DNA of 64,000 nt from Sphingopyxis sp. RIFCSPHIGHO2_12_FULL_65_19 (GTDB lineage: Bacteria > Pseudomonadota > Alphaproteobacteria > Sphingomonadales > Sphingomonadaceae): assembly GCF_001830555.1 (NCBI RefSeq), contig NZ_MIAM01000006.1, positions 63,685 through 127,684 of the forward strand, written 5' to 3'. The notes below the pieces were generated by a model. It ran no database searches. It was given only the letters and a program-made list of their open reading frames with translations, and was not told where the DNA came from. Positions 50,138 to 60,201 of this stretch are shown here, piece by piece (position 1 is the first letter of the stretch; each line of letters begins with the position of its first letter). The translations under genes and the position numbers were made by a program.

Positions 50138-50650
50138 TTAGTCGCCGCCGCCGCCGTTGCCGTCACCGCCACCGGTGCCGAAGTTGACGGTGCCTTGTGC
50201 CGCGATGTTGGTTGCGGCCTGGGTGTTGGCGTTGATGCCGGTGTTCCAGGCTGCATTCAGGATGCCGGCATAGGCCGCGAACGCGTTGCCGCGGACCGAG
50301 TTGTTGCCGCTCTGATAGCCGACGTTCGTGTCGCTGTCGTCTTCACCGTCCATATCGACGACTTCGTCGAGATTCTGGTTGGTGTTGTTGGCGCTCAGCG
50401 ATTGCGTCGCGACAACCAGATTGTTGCCGTTGAACGAACCATTGCCGTCATTGTCCTGATCGTCGTCCGAGAAGGTGTCGGCCGCGTTGTCCTGGACGAA
50501 CAGGTCGATCAGGTCGTTGACGACGAGCGTGTCGCTGTTGTTTCCGGCAGCGCCGTTCGTGTTCGTACCACCGCCCAGAGTTTGCGCGTAAGCGGGGGCC
50601 CCGGCAATGGCAAGCGCCAGAACCGACGCCGCAAGCATGACTTTCTTCAT
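50138..50650 (-). CDS. exported Asn/Asp/Gly-rich protein, candidate amyloid/adhesin subunit
   Basis: MKKVMLAASVLALAIAGAPAYAQ signal; low-complexity GGGTNTNGAAGNNSD, DDDQDNDGNGSFNGNN, SLSANNTNQNLDE, GNNSVRGNAFAAYAGILNAAWNTGINANTQAATNIAAQG, C-terminal GGGDGNGGGGD. Confidence 0.75.
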   Translation of the reverse strand: MKKVMLAASVLALAIAGAPAYAQTLGGGTNTNGAAGNNSDTLVVNDLIDLFVQDNAADTFSDDDQDNDGNGSFNGNNLVVATQSLSANNTNQNLDEVVDMDGEDDSDTNVGYQSGNNSVRGNAFAAYAGILNAAWNTGINANTQAATNIAAQGTVNFGTGGGDGNGGGGD

Positions 50651-50869
50651 GATCGTCTCCTTACATTGGCAAAAAGGGAATTCGCTCGCGCCGCTTGGCG
50701 CGATGGTGCGGACCTCCCCACATATGTCCGCATTCTCGCGAACAACTGCACTATGCTCGCTGCCCGCGCCGCCCGCTTTGCGAATTGGCAATGTCAGCGG
50801 TGGAGAATTACCCAGATGATATCAGTGGGAGGAATTGCGCAGGGTCCAAGCCGCCGCAAATTCGCTGTT

Positions 50870-51706
50870 TCAGGCGAGGTTCGCCCGCATCGTCGTGCGC
50901 CCCGCGGCATCGCGTGCCCACAGACGCGCACCGTCGTCGGCCCGCGTCAGGCAGAGGTCGAAGGGCGCGCCGTCGATGAGCGGCGCCTCGGCGCGGAAGG
51001 CGAAGCTGTGCGGGATCAGCCCGGCGCGCAGGCCATGGTCCATCAACAGCGTCGCGATCAGCGGGCCGTGGACGACGAGTCCGGCATAACCCTCTACATC
51101 GCGGGCATAGTCGCGGTCGTAGTGGATACGGTGCGCGTTGAAGGTCAGCGCGGAATAGCGGAACAGCAGGACCGGGTCGGGCAGGACGCTGCGAACGAAG
51201 TCGGCGGGTTCGGGAGCGGCGGGAGCGGTCGGGGCGGCCGCAGCGGTCGGCGCGGCGCCTGCGGCCTCGCGAAACACAATGTCCTGGTCTTCGCGGATCG
51301 CGGGAACGCCATCGGCCGAAATCTCGTGGCGCAGCGTCACGAACAACAGGTCGCCACTGGCTCCGCGTTTGGGCTTGATCGCGTCGATCGTCGTGACGCG
51401 GATCATCGCGGCGCCGACCGCGATCGGCGCGAGAAATTCGATCCGGCTGCCTGCCCACATCCGGCGGGGCAGCGGGACGGGCGGTAACAGGCCCTTGTCG
51501 CCCCGCACGGGGTGCCCGTCGGCGCCGATCACCGACTGGCGAGCGGTCGGCAGGAAATAGAGCCAGTGACCGAGCGGGGGAACGGTGCCCGCCGTCCACG
51601 GCGAGACATCATGGTCGAGCAGCGCGGCCAGCCCGGTGAGCGGCGCGGCGGTCGCGACATCCTCGCGCATTTCGCTGCGGCCGACCCAGGCGGAATAATC
51701 GTCCAT
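50870..51706 (-). CDS. FAS1-like/MaoC-like dehydratase-domain protein (acyl-CoA hydratase type)
   Basis: N-terminal hot-dog region (LLDHDVSPWTAGTVPPLGHWLYFLPTARQSVIGADGHP) and YSALTFNAHRIHYDRDYARDVEGYAGLVVHGPLIATLL. Confidence 0.87.
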   Translation of the reverse strand: MDDYSAWVGRSEMREDVATAAPLTGLAALLDHDVSPWTAGTVPPLGHWLYFLPTARQSVIGADGHPVRGDKGLLPPVPLPRRMWAGSRIEFLAPIAVGAAMIRVTTIDAIKPKRGASGDLLFVTLRHEISADGVPAIREDQDIVFREAAGAAPTAAAAPTAPAAPEPADFVRSVLPDPVLLFRYSALTFNAHRIHYDRDYARDVEGYAGLVVHGPLIATLLMDHGLRAGLIPHSFAFRAEAPLIDGAPFDLCLTRADDGARLWARDAAGRTTMRANLA

Positions 51707-51710
51707 CGGA

Positions 51711-52874
51711 TCAGAAGCTCTTGGGCAGGCCGAGCGCGTGGGTCGCGACATGGCTCAGGATGAGGTTGGTGCTGATCGGCGCGACCTGGTAGAGCCGCGT
51801 TTCGCGGAACTTGCGCTCGATGTCATATTCCTCGGCAAAGCCGAAACCCCCGTGCGTCTGGACGCACATGTCGGCGGCATACCAGCTCGCTTCCGAGGCG
51901 AGCATCTTTGCCATATTCGCCTCGGTCCCGCCGTCCTGTCCGGCGTCGAACAGCCGCGCCGCCTTGTCGACCATTTCGGCGGCGGCGGCGATCTGGACAT
52001 AGGCGCGCGCGATCGGGAACTGGATACCCTGATTCTCGCCGATCGCGCGGCCGAACACTTCGCGGTCCTTTGCGTAAGCGGTGGCGCGGTCGATGAAGAA
52101 GCGACCGTCGCCGATGCATTCGGATGCGATCAGGATGCGTTCGGCATTCATGCCCGACAGGATGTATCGAAAACCCTTGCCCTCCTCCCCGATCAAATTT
52201 GCGGCAGGGACTTCGAGATCGTCGAAAAACAGCTCGGTTGTCGCATGGTTGAGCATTGTGCGCACCGGGCGGATCGTCAGCCCCTTGCCCTCTGCCTCGC
52301 GCATGTCGACCAGCAGCACGCTCATCCCGTCCGATGGCTTCGCGCATTCCTCGCGCGGCGTGGTGCGGCACAGCAGGACCATCAGGTCCGAATGTTCGGC
52401 GCGGCTGATCCAGATCTTTTGCCCGTTGACGATATATTTGTCGCCGACCTTGCGCGCGAAGGTGCGGATACGCGTCGTGTCGGTGCCCGCGGTCGGCTCG
52501 GTGACGCCAAAGGCCTGCAGCCGAAGCTCGCCGCGGGCGATCGCGGGCAGATAGGCCTGTTTCTGCGCCTCTGACCCATGTTTCAGCAGCGTGCCCATCG
52601 TATACATCTGCGCATGGCAAGCGCCGCCGTTGCAGCCCGAACGGTGGATTTCCTCGAGCACCGCGGTCGCGGCGCCCAGGCCGAGGCCCGAACCGCCATA
52701 GGCTTCGGGGATCAGGACCGACAGAAAACCCGCTTCGGTCAGGGTGCGGACAAATTCGGTCGGATAAATACGGTCGCGGTCGAGTGCTTGCCAATATTCG
52801 CCCGGAAAACCGGCGCACAAGCGGCGCACCGCGTCGCGGATTTCGGGATGGCTTTGCGGCTGGGCTTCGGACAT
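51711..52874 (-). CDS. acyl-CoA dehydrogenase
   Basis: AFGVTEPTAGTDTTRIRTFARKVGDKYIVNGQKIWISRAEHSD; MCVQTHGGFGFAEEYDIERKFRETRLYQVAPISTNLIL. Confidence 0.95.
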   Translation of the reverse strand: MSEAQPQSHPEIRDAVRRLCAGFPGEYWQALDRDRIYPTEFVRTLTEAGFLSVLIPEAYGGSGLGLGAATAVLEEIHRSGCNGGACHAQMYTMGTLLKHGSEAQKQAYLPAIARGELRLQAFGVTEPTAGTDTTRIRTFARKVGDKYIVNGQKIWISRAEHSDLMVLLCRTTPREECAKPSDGMSVLLVDMREAEGKGLTIRPVRTMLNHATTELFFDDLEVPAANLIGEEGKGFRYILSGMNAERILIASECIGDGRFFIDRATAYAKDREVFGRAIGENQGIQFPIARAYVQIAAAAEMVDKAARLFDAGQDGGTEANMAKMLASEASWYAADMCVQTHGGFGFAEEYDIERKFRETRLYQVAPISTNLILSHVATHALGLPKSF

Positions 52875-52949
52875 CGGCGTCTGGCTCTCCCCTGATCGTT
52901 GGGGAGAGCCTTAGAATGCGAAGCTGTTTCGGTGCAACTGAAACAAATG

Positions 52950-54626
52950 TCAGATGCTCGGCAGGTCGAGACCCTTGTCGCGCGCGCAGTCGATGGCGAT
53001 GTCATAGCCCGCGTCGGCGTGGCGCATGACGCCGGTGCCGGGGTCGTTCCACAGCACGCGTTCGAGCCGCTGGGCCGCTTCGGGGGTGCCGTCGGCGACG
53101 ATCACCATGCCGCTGTGCTGCGAATAGCCCATGCCGACGCCGCCGCCGTGATGGAGCGACACCCAGGTCGCGCCCGACGCGGTGTTGAGCAGCGCGTTAA
53201 GCAGTGGCCAGTCCGAAACCGCATCCGACCCGTCGCGCATCGCTTCGGTCTCGCGGTTGGGCGAGGCGACCGAGCCTGAATCGAGATGGTCGCGGCCGAT
53301 GACGATCGGGGCTTTCAGCTCGCCCGACGCCACCATTTCGTTGAACGCGAGGCCAAGCCGGTGGCGGTCGCCAAGCCCGACCCAGCAGATGCGCGCGGGC
53401 AGGCCCTGGAACCGGATTTTATCGCGCGCCATGTCGAGCCAGTTGTGGAGATGCTTGTTGTCGGGAAGCAGCTCCTTCACCTTGGCGTCGGTCTTGTAGA
53501 TATCCTCGGGATCGCCCGACAGCGCGACCCAGCGGAACGGGCCGATGCCGCGGCAGAAAAGCGGGCGGACATAAGCGGGCACGAAGCCGGGAAAGTCGAA
53601 GGCATTTTCGACGCCTTCGTCCTTCGCCACCTGGCGGATATTATTGCCATAATCGGTGGTGGGAACGCCCGTGGCTTGCAGGTCGAGCATCGCCTGGACA
53701 TGGACGGCCATCGACGCTTTCGCGGCCTTGGCGACCGCGGCGGGATCGCTCTCGCGCTTCGCGAACCACGCGTCGAGCGTCCAGCCCGCGGGAAGGTAGC
53801 CGTTGATCGGGTCGTGCGCCGATGTCTGGTCGGTCAGCAGGTCGGGGCGGATGCCGCGACGAACCATTTCGGGCAGCAGTTCGGCGGCATTGCCGAGCAG
53901 GCCGACCGACACGGGCTTGCCCGCGGCATGGGCCTCCTCGATCATCGCCAGCGCCTCGTCGATGCTCGACGCCTGCTTGTCGAGATAGCCGGTGCGCAGC
54001 CGCATTTCGATGCGGCTCGGCTGGCATTCGATCGCGAGGCAGCTGGCGCCTGCCATCACCGCCGCGAGCGGCTGGGCGCCGCCCATGCCGCCCAGGCCCG
54101 CGGTCAGCAGCCAGCGGCCCCTGAGGTCGCCGCCATAATGCTGGCGCCCCATCTCGACAAAGGTTTCGTAGGTGCCCTGCACGATGCCTTGGCTGCCGAT
54201 ATAGATCCAGCTGCCCGCGGTCATCTGGCCGTACATCATCAGGCCTTTGCGATCGAGCTCGTGGAAATGCTCCCAATTCGCCCATTCGGGGACGAGGTTC
54301 GAGTTGGCGAGCAGCACGCGCGGCGCATTTTCGTGGGTGCGGAACACCCCGACCGGCTTGCCCGACTGGATCAGCAAAGTCTCGTCGCCCTCCAGCCGTT
54401 TCAGCGTCTCGACGATCTTGTCATAGCTGTCCCAGTCGCGCGCGGCGCGGCCGATGCCGCCATAGACCACCAGTTCGTGCGGCGCCTCTGCGACATCCGG
54501 GTGGAGGTTGTTCATCAGCATCCGCATCGGCGCTTCGGTCAGCCAGCTTTTCGCGCTGATCTCGGGGCCGGTCGCCGGACGGATCACCCGGCTGTTGTCC
54601 AGTCGCGGACTGAGGGGTCGGTTCAT
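52950..54626 (-). CDS. hutU: urocanate hydratase
   Basis: [74 protein letters not shown]. Confidence 0.97.
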   Translation of the reverse strand: MNRPLSPRLDNSRVIRPATGPEISAKSWLTEAPMRMLMNNLHPDVAEAPHELVVYGGIGRAARDWDSYDKIVETLKRLEGDETLLIQSGKPVGVFRTHENAPRVLLANSNLVPEWANWEHFHELDRKGLMMYGQMTAGSWIYIGSQGIVQGTYETFVEMGRQHYGGDLRGRWLLTAGLGGMGGAQPLAAVMAGASCLAIECQPSRIEMRLRTGYLDKQASSIDEALAMIEEAHAAGKPVSVGLLGNAAELLPEMVRRGIRPDLLTDQTSAHDPINGYLPAGWTLDAWFAKRESDPAAVAKAAKASMAVHVQAMLDLQATGVPTTDYGNNIRQVAKDEGVENAFDFPGFVPAYVRPLFCRGIGPFRWVALSGDPEDIYKTDAKVKELLPDNKHLHNWLDMARDKIRFQGLPARICWVGLGDRHRLGLAFNEMVASGELKAPIVIGRDHLDSGSVASPNRETEAMRDGSDAVSDWPLLNALLNTASGATWVSLHHGGGVGMGYSQHSGMVIVADGTPEAAQRLERVLWNDPGTGVMRHADAGYDIAIDCARDKGLDLPSI

Positions 54627-55417
54627 TTCTGTCCTTTCGCAAAGTCGAGGGCCGCGGCGATCACTTGCTGCAAGGTGGGCAGGATCGCCGGGTTCGGGTC
54701 GAGGGGAGCGGCTTCGGTCAGTGCAGCGGATTCGGTCATGTAACCGCGCTGCGCCAGCTCCATCTGGATCGCATGGATGCCTTCGTCGGGACGGCCATAA
54801 TGGCGCGTCGTCCAGCCGCCCTTGAAGCGACCGTTGACGACATGGCTGTGGCCGCTGGCTGCGCAGATGTTGGCGATTACGGTTTCGAGTTCGGGTGCGC
54901 AGGTCGCGCCATCGTTGCTGCCGATGTTGAATTGCGGCAGCTCGCCATCGAACAGCCGGGGCACATGGCTGCGGATCGAATGCGCGTCATAAAGGGTGAT
55001 GCGGCCATGCCGCGCGCGCAGTCGATCGATCTCGCCCGCCAGCGCCTCGTGATACGGCCGGTGATAGAGGTGGAGACGCTGCATGATCTCGGTCTCGTCG
55101 GGTCCGCCGAAGCGATAGAGCGGATCGCCGTCGAAGGTCGTGGTCGGGCAGAGTTCGGTGGTCGCCTGTCCGGGATAGAGCGACACGCCTGACGGATCGC
55201 GGTTCATGTCGATCACGCTGCGCGAGATATCGGTGGCGACCAGCGTGGCGCCAAGGTCGGCGGCAAAGGCGTAAAGATCGGCAATCCACCAGTCGGTATC
55301 CAGCTGCGCCCGCCAGGGCGAAACGAACTGGTCGTCGAGCCCCGCAAGGTCGGTGCCGCCGTGCGGGAAGGCGAGGATGAGCGGCGCGTCGCCGCGATGA
55401 ACGCGCAGCCAGTCCAT
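54623..55417 (-). CDS. hutG: N-formylglutamate deformylase
   Basis: [26 protein letters not shown]...[44 protein letters not shown]. Confidence 0.93.
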   Translation of the reverse strand: MDWLRVHRGDAPLILAFPHGGTDLAGLDDQFVSPWRAQLDTDWWIADLYAFAADLGATLVATDISRSVIDMNRDPSGVSLYPGQATTELCPTTTFDGDPLYRFGGPDETEIMQRLHLYHRPYHEALAGEIDRLRARHGRITLYDAHSIRSHVPRLFDGELPQFNIGSNDGATCAPELETVIANICAASGHSHVVNGRFKGGWTTRHYGRPDEGIHAIQMELAQRGYMTESAALTEAAPLDPNPAILPTLQQVIAAALDFAKGQK

Positions 55418-56937
55418 CACGCGATGCCGGGCAGGGCGGCGGGCACCGCAGCGACGAGGCTGCCCGACCGGACCAGCGCGGTCGCGGCCTCCATATCGGG
55501 ATGGAAATGCCGGTCGTCGCCGAGCATCGGGACCGCGGCGCGGAGGTGTGTGTGTGCGGCCTGGAGCGCGTCGCTCGATTTCAGCGGCGCATGGAAGTCG
55601 ATACCCTGACACGCCGCAAGCCATTCGATGCCGATCACCGCGCTGGCATTGTCGGCCATGTCGAGCAGGCGGCGCGCACCATGCGCGGCCATCGACACAT
55701 GATCCTCCTGGTTGGCCGACGTCGGGATCGAATCGACGCTGGCGGGATAGGCGCGCTGCTTGTTCTCGCTGACCAGCGCCGCGGCGGTCACCTGCGGGAT
55801 CATGAAACCCGAATTGAGGCCGGGGCGCGGGGTGAGGAAAGCGGGGAGGCCGGACAGCGCGGGGTCGACGAGCATCGCGATGCGGCGTTCGGAGATCGAA
55901 CCCATCTCGCACAGCGCCATGGCGATCATGTCGGCGGCGAAAGCGACGGGTTCGGCGTGGAAATTGCCGCCCGACAGCGCCTCGTCACTATCCGCAAAGA
56001 TCAGCGGATTGTCCGACACGCCGTTCGCTTCAATGCCCAGCGTCTCTCCAGCCTGGCGCAGCAGGTCGAGCGCGGCGCCCATCACCTGCGGCTGGCAGCG
56101 GAGGCAATAGGGGTCCTGCACGCGCGGATCGCCCTCTGCGTGCGAGGCGCGGATCGCGGAGCCCGCCATCAGGGTGCGCAGCGTGTCGCCGACCTCGCGC
56201 TGCCCCCTGTGACCGCGCAGCGCGTGGATACGCGCATCGAACGGCGCATCGGAGCCTTTCGCCGCTTCGGTTGAAAGCGCGCCGGTCACGAGCGCGGAGC
56301 GGAAGATGGTTTCGGCGCGGAAAAGCCCCGCGAGCGCGTTGGCGGTCGAAAATTGGGTGCCGTTGAGCAGCGCAAGGCCCTCTTTGGGGCCAAGCTCGAG
56401 TGGGACGAGACCGGCCTGCGCCAGCGCATCGGCGGCGGGCAGCGTCTGATCGCCGACCTCGATCAAACCAACCCCGATCATCGCCGCTGCCATATGCGAC
56501 AGCGGCGCCAGGTCGCCGCTCGCGCCGACCGATCCCTGCGACGGGACGACGGGGGTCAGGCCTTTTGCGAGCATCGTCTCCAGCATCGCCACCGTTTCGC
56601 GCCGCACCCCCGATGCACCGACGCCAAAGCTCGCAAGCTTCAGCGCCATCATCAGCCGGACGACGGGGACGGGCGAGGGTGCGCCGGTGCCCGCCGCATG
56701 GCTGAGCACGATGTTGCGCTGGAGCGTCGCCAAATCGTCACTCGCGATCCGCACGCTCGCCAGCTTTCCAAAGCCGGTGTTGATGCCATAGACCGGGTCG
56801 CCCTTGGCAACGATGCGCGCCACCGCGGCGGCGCTCGCGTCGATCGCATCCCATGCACCGGCGTCCAGCGCCGCGCTTGCGCCTTCATAAATGGCGCGCC
56901 AGTCGGCGAGCGTCATGGCGCCGGGGGTGATGATCAT
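55417..56937 (-). CDS. hutH: histidine ammonia-lyase
   Basis: [36 protein letters not shown] (MIO ASG motif). Confidence 0.97.
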   Translation of the reverse strand: MIITPGAMTLADWRAIYEGASAALDAGAWDAIDASAAAVARIVAKGDPVYGINTGFGKLASVRIASDDLATLQRNIVLSHAAGTGAPSPVPVVRLMMALKLASFGVGASGVRRETVAMLETMLAKGLTPVVPSQGSVGASGDLAPLSHMAAAMIGVGLIEVGDQTLPAADALAQAGLVPLELGPKEGLALLNGTQFSTANALAGLFRAETIFRSALVTGALSTEAAKGSDAPFDARIHALRGHRGQREVGDTLRTLMAGSAIRASHAEGDPRVQDPYCLRCQPQVMGAALDLLRQAGETLGIEANGVSDNPLIFADSDEALSGGNFHAEPVAFAADMIAMALCEMGSISERRIAMLVDPALSGLPAFLTPRPGLNSGFMIPQVTAAALVSENKQRAYPASVDSIPTSANQEDHVSMAAHGARRLLDMADNASAVIGIEWLAACQGIDFHAPLKSSDALQAAHTHLRAAVPMLGDDRHFHPDMEAATALVRSGSLVAAVPAALPGIA

Positions 56938-58118
56938 TGTCCGTCCTTGATGCGTTGGTGAAGCGGGTTGAAGCCGATGCGGTAAACCAGCTCGGCGGGG
57001 TCGGTGACGTCCCAGATCGCGAGGTCGCAGACCTTGCCGGGCTCAAGCGTGCCGACATCTTCGCCAAGGCCCAGCGCGGCGGCGGCGTTGACCGTCACGC
57101 CGCGCAGCGCCTCGACCACCGTCAGCCCGAACAAGGTCGCGCCCATGTTGAGCATGAGCAGCAGCGAAGTCGTCGGCGAGGTGCCGGGATTATTGTCGGT
57201 CGCAAGCGCAATGCGCGTGCCGTGGCGGCGCATCGCGTCGACCGGCGGCAATTTGGTTTCGCGCATGAAATAATAGGCGCCGGGGAGCAGCACCGCGACC
57301 GTGCCCGCTTCGGCCATCGCGCGAACGTCCTCTTCGGTCGCATGTTCGAGATGGTCGGCCGACAAGGCGCCGTGCCGTGCCGCGAGCGCACTGCCGCTCA
57401 GCGCCGATAATTGTTCGGCATGCAGCTTGACCGCCAGCCCGTGCGCCTTGGCAGCTTCGATCACGCGCTCGCATTGCGCCGGCGAAAAACCAATGCCTTC
57501 GCAAAAAGCGTCGACCGCGGTGGCAAGCGGCGCGGCGGCGGGGATCATATCGGCCACGACAAGGTCGATATAGGCATCGCTGTCGTTCTGATATTCGGGC
57601 GGCAGCGCGTGCGCGCCGAGGAAGGTCGGTTCGACGCGAACGGCGCGGCGTCCGGCGAGCGCGCGCGCGGCGCGCAGCATCTTCAACTCGTCCGCGGTCG
57701 AAAGCCCATAACCCGACTTGATCTCGATCGTCGTCACGCCCTCGGCGATCAGCGCATCGAGGCGGGGAAGGGCGGCGTCGACCAGGTCCGCTTCGCTCGC
57801 CTCGCGCGTCGCGCGCATCGTCGATACGATCCCGCCGCCCGCGCGGGCGATGTCTTCATAACGCGCGCCTGCAAGCCGCATGGCCCACTCATTGGCACGG
57901 TTGCCGCCATGGACCAGATGCGTGTGGCAGTCGATCAGGCCGGGGGTGATCAAGCGGCCTTCGCAATCGGTTATGCGCGCGGCCGTCGCAGGGGCGTCGT
58001 CGGCGGGCCCCGCATAGACGATCCGCCCATCCTTCGCCGCCACGACGCCCTTGTCGATCAGCCCAAGGCTGCCATCGGCCATCGTTGCGAGTCGGGCGTT
58101 TGTCCAGATCTGCTCCAT
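56934..58118 (-). CDS. hutI: imidazolonepropionase
   Basis: [80 protein letters not shown]. Confidence 0.96.
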   Translation of the reverse strand: MEQIWTNARLATMADGSLGLIDKGVVAAKDGRIVYAGPADDAPATAARITDCEGRLITPGLIDCHTHLVHGGNRANEWAMRLAGARYEDIARAGGGIVSTMRATREASEADLVDAALPRLDALIAEGVTTIEIKSGYGLSTADELKMLRAARALAGRRAVRVEPTFLGAHALPPEYQNDSDAYIDLVVADMIPAAAPLATAVDAFCEGIGFSPAQCERVIEAAKAHGLAVKLHAEQLSALSGSALAARHGALSADHLEHATEEDVRAMAEAGTVAVLLPGAYYFMRETKLPPVDAMRRHGTRIALATDNNPGTSPTTSLLLMLNMGATLFGLTVVEALRGVTVNAAAALGLGEDVGTLEPGKVCDLAIWDVTDPAELVYRIGFNPLHQRIKDGQ

Positions 58119-58143
58119 CTGGACAGTCTCGCCCCGATGCGCC

Positions 58144-58161
58144 ATTATGTCTAGACATAAT
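58144..58161. promoter_or_regulatory. candidate HutC operator, perfect 18-bp palindrome
   Basis: ATTATGTCTAGACATAAT in the hutI/hutF divergent intergenic region. Confidence 0.82.
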
Positions 58162-58174
58162 ATGAGGACGGATG

Positions 58175-59524
58175 ATGGCTTCTCTGTGGTTCGAGCGGGC
58201 GTGGCTTTGCAGCGAGTGGAAACGGGATGTGCGCCTGCGGATCGCCGACGGCATGATCGCCGCGGTCGAGGTCGGGGTCGAAGCGGAGGAGGGTGATGAG
58301 CGGCACCGCGTCGCGCTGCCCGGGCTTTGCAATGTCCACAGCCACGGCTTTCAGCGCGGGATGGCCGGGCTTTCGGAGCGCCGCAGCCGACCCGACGACA
58401 ATTTCTGGAGCTGGCGGGAGATCATGTACCGCTTCCTCGACCGGCTGACGCCCGAGGATGTCGCCGCGATCACCGCGCAGGCCTATGCGGAGATGCTGGA
58501 GACCGGGTTCACCCGCGTCGGCGAGTTTCACTATCTGCACCATGACCCGGCCGGGGCGCCCTATGCCGACCGGGGCGCCATGGCGGGGGCGATTGTCGAG
58601 GCCAGCGCCGTGAGCGGGATCGGCCTGACCTTGCTCCCCGTCTTTTACGCGCATGGCAATTTCGGCGCCGCACCACCCAGCCCCGGTCAGCGGCGTTTCC
58701 TTTGCGATATGGACGGCTTTGCCGCGCTGCTCGATGCGGCGCGGCCAAAGCTGGTCGGCGACGCCAATATCGGCATCGCGCCGCACTCGCTGCGCGCGGT
58801 GACGCCGAGCGAACTGGCGACGCTGCTCGACATGTCGCCCACCGGCCCCGTGCATATCCACGCCGCCGAACAGGTGAAGGAGGTTGCCGACTGCGTCGCG
58901 TGGAGCGGCGCACGGCCCGTCGAATGGCTGCTCGACCATGCCGGAGTCGACGAACGCTGGTGCCTGATCCATTCGACGCACATCGACGAAAGCGAAGTGG
59001 TGCGTTTGGCCGCCAGCGGGGCGGTCGCGGGATTGTGCCCGATTACCGAGAGCAATCTGGGCGACGGCATCTTTCCTGCGGCCGAATATCTCGCCGCGGG
59101 CGGCCGTTTCGGCGTCGGCACCGACAGCAACATCCTCGTCGACGCGGCGCAGGAACTGCGCGCACTCGAATATTCGCAGCGGCTGGCGCAGCGCGCGCGC
59201 GCGCTGCTGGCGCGCGAGGATGTGCCTTTTGTCGGAACGAATATGTTCGGATATGCGCTGTCCGGCGGGGCGCAGGCGCTTGGCGTGCCCGCCGGGTTGG
59301 CGGTGGGCCATGCCGCCGACATCGTCTCGCTCGACCTCGACCATCCTGCCTTTGCAGGGACCGATGATGCGACGCTTTTCGACCGCTGGATTTTTGCGGC
59401 GCGCGCGGGTGCGATCGACAGCGTGTGGCGCGCGGGGGTCCAGCGCGTCGCCAAGGGGCGGCATGTCGCGGCCGACGCGATCGGCGGCGCCTATCGCGCC
59501 TGCATCGCGCGGCTGCTCGCGTGA
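58175..59524 (+). CDS. hutF: formimidoylglutamate deiminase
   Basis: [81 protein letters not shown]. Confidence 0.95.
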   Translation: MASLWFERAWLCSEWKRDVRLRIADGMIAAVEVGVEAEEGDERHRVALPGLCNVHSHGFQRGMAGLSERRSRPDDNFWSWREIMYRFLDRLTPEDVAAITAQAYAEMLETGFTRVGEFHYLHHDPAGAPYADRGAMAGAIVEASAVSGIGLTLLPVFYAHGNFGAAPPSPGQRRFLCDMDGFAALLDAARPKLVGDANIGIAPHSLRAVTPSELATLLDMSPTGPVHIHAAEQVKEVADCVAWSGARPVEWLLDHAGVDERWCLIHSTHIDESEVVRLAASGAVAGLCPITESNLGDGIFPAAEYLAAGGRFGVGTDSNILVDAAQELRALEYSQRLAQRARALLAREDVPFVGTNMFGYALSGGAQALGVPAGLAVGHAADIVSLDLDHPAFAGTDDATLFDRWIFAARAGAIDSVWRAGVQRVAKGRHVAADAIGGAYRACIARLLA

Positions 59525-60201
59525 ACCCCGCGCGCCGCATCCGCGACGAGATTGCCGCGTCGATCCAGTCGGGCGAATGGCGCCCCGGCGACCGGGTGCC
59601 GACCGAGCAGGAACTGGCGGCCCGATATGGGTGCGCGCGCGCGACGGTGAGTAAGGCGCTTGGCGAGCTGGCCGCATCGGGGCTGGTCGAACGGCGACGC
59701 AAGGCCGGAACCTTCGTCGCGCATCCGCCGGTTCATTCGGCGGTGATGACCGTGCCCGACCTCGCCGAACTGATTGCCGCGCGCGGAGAGGCCTATCGCT
59801 GGGATCTGGCGTCGATCGCGGCGGAGGATTCGGGCGAGGCGCTGTGCCCCGGTCCGGCGCTGCGGATCGAGGGCGTGCATATGGCGGCGGGCGAGGCCTT
59901 TGCCCTCGAACGCCGCGTCATCGCGCTCGGCGAAGTGCCCGCGGCGGCGGAGGCCGATTTTGCGAAGGAAGCGCCCGGCACCTGGCTGCTGGGCCACATC
60001 CCCTGGACCCAGGCGCGGCACGTCATCCGCGCGCTGACCCCGACGCGCCGGGAAGCCGCGCTGTTGGGGATCGGAACGGGCGCCGCCTGCCTTGAACTCG
60101 ACCGCACGACGTGGCGCGCGGGTCGCGTCGTCACGCATGTCCGGCAATTGTTCCGCGGCGACCGTTTCGACCTGGTCGCAGAATTCAACGCGGGGCCATG
60201 A
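59521..60201 (+). CDS. hutC: GntR-family histidine-utilisation repressor (GTG start)
   Basis: [66 protein letters not shown]; downstream of hutF. Confidence 0.93.
   Translation: MNPARRIRDEIAASIQSGEWRPGDRVPTEQELAARYGCARATVSKALGELAASGLVERRRKAGTFVAHPPVHSAVMTVPDLAELIAARGEAYRWDLASIAAEDSGEALCPGPALRIEGVHMAAGEAFALERRVIALGEVPAAAEADFAKEAPGTWLLGHIPWTQARHVIRALTPTRREAALLGIGTGAACLELDRTTWRAGRVVTHVRQLFRGDRFDLVAEFNAGP

Noticed and set aside
48896-50650. Bacteriocin/microcin operon, given the C39 peptidase and GG motifs
   Set aside because: No ABC exporter, no immunity-like gene, and the C39 protein and substrates carry their own Sec-type signals; the Fap-like interpretation fits better.
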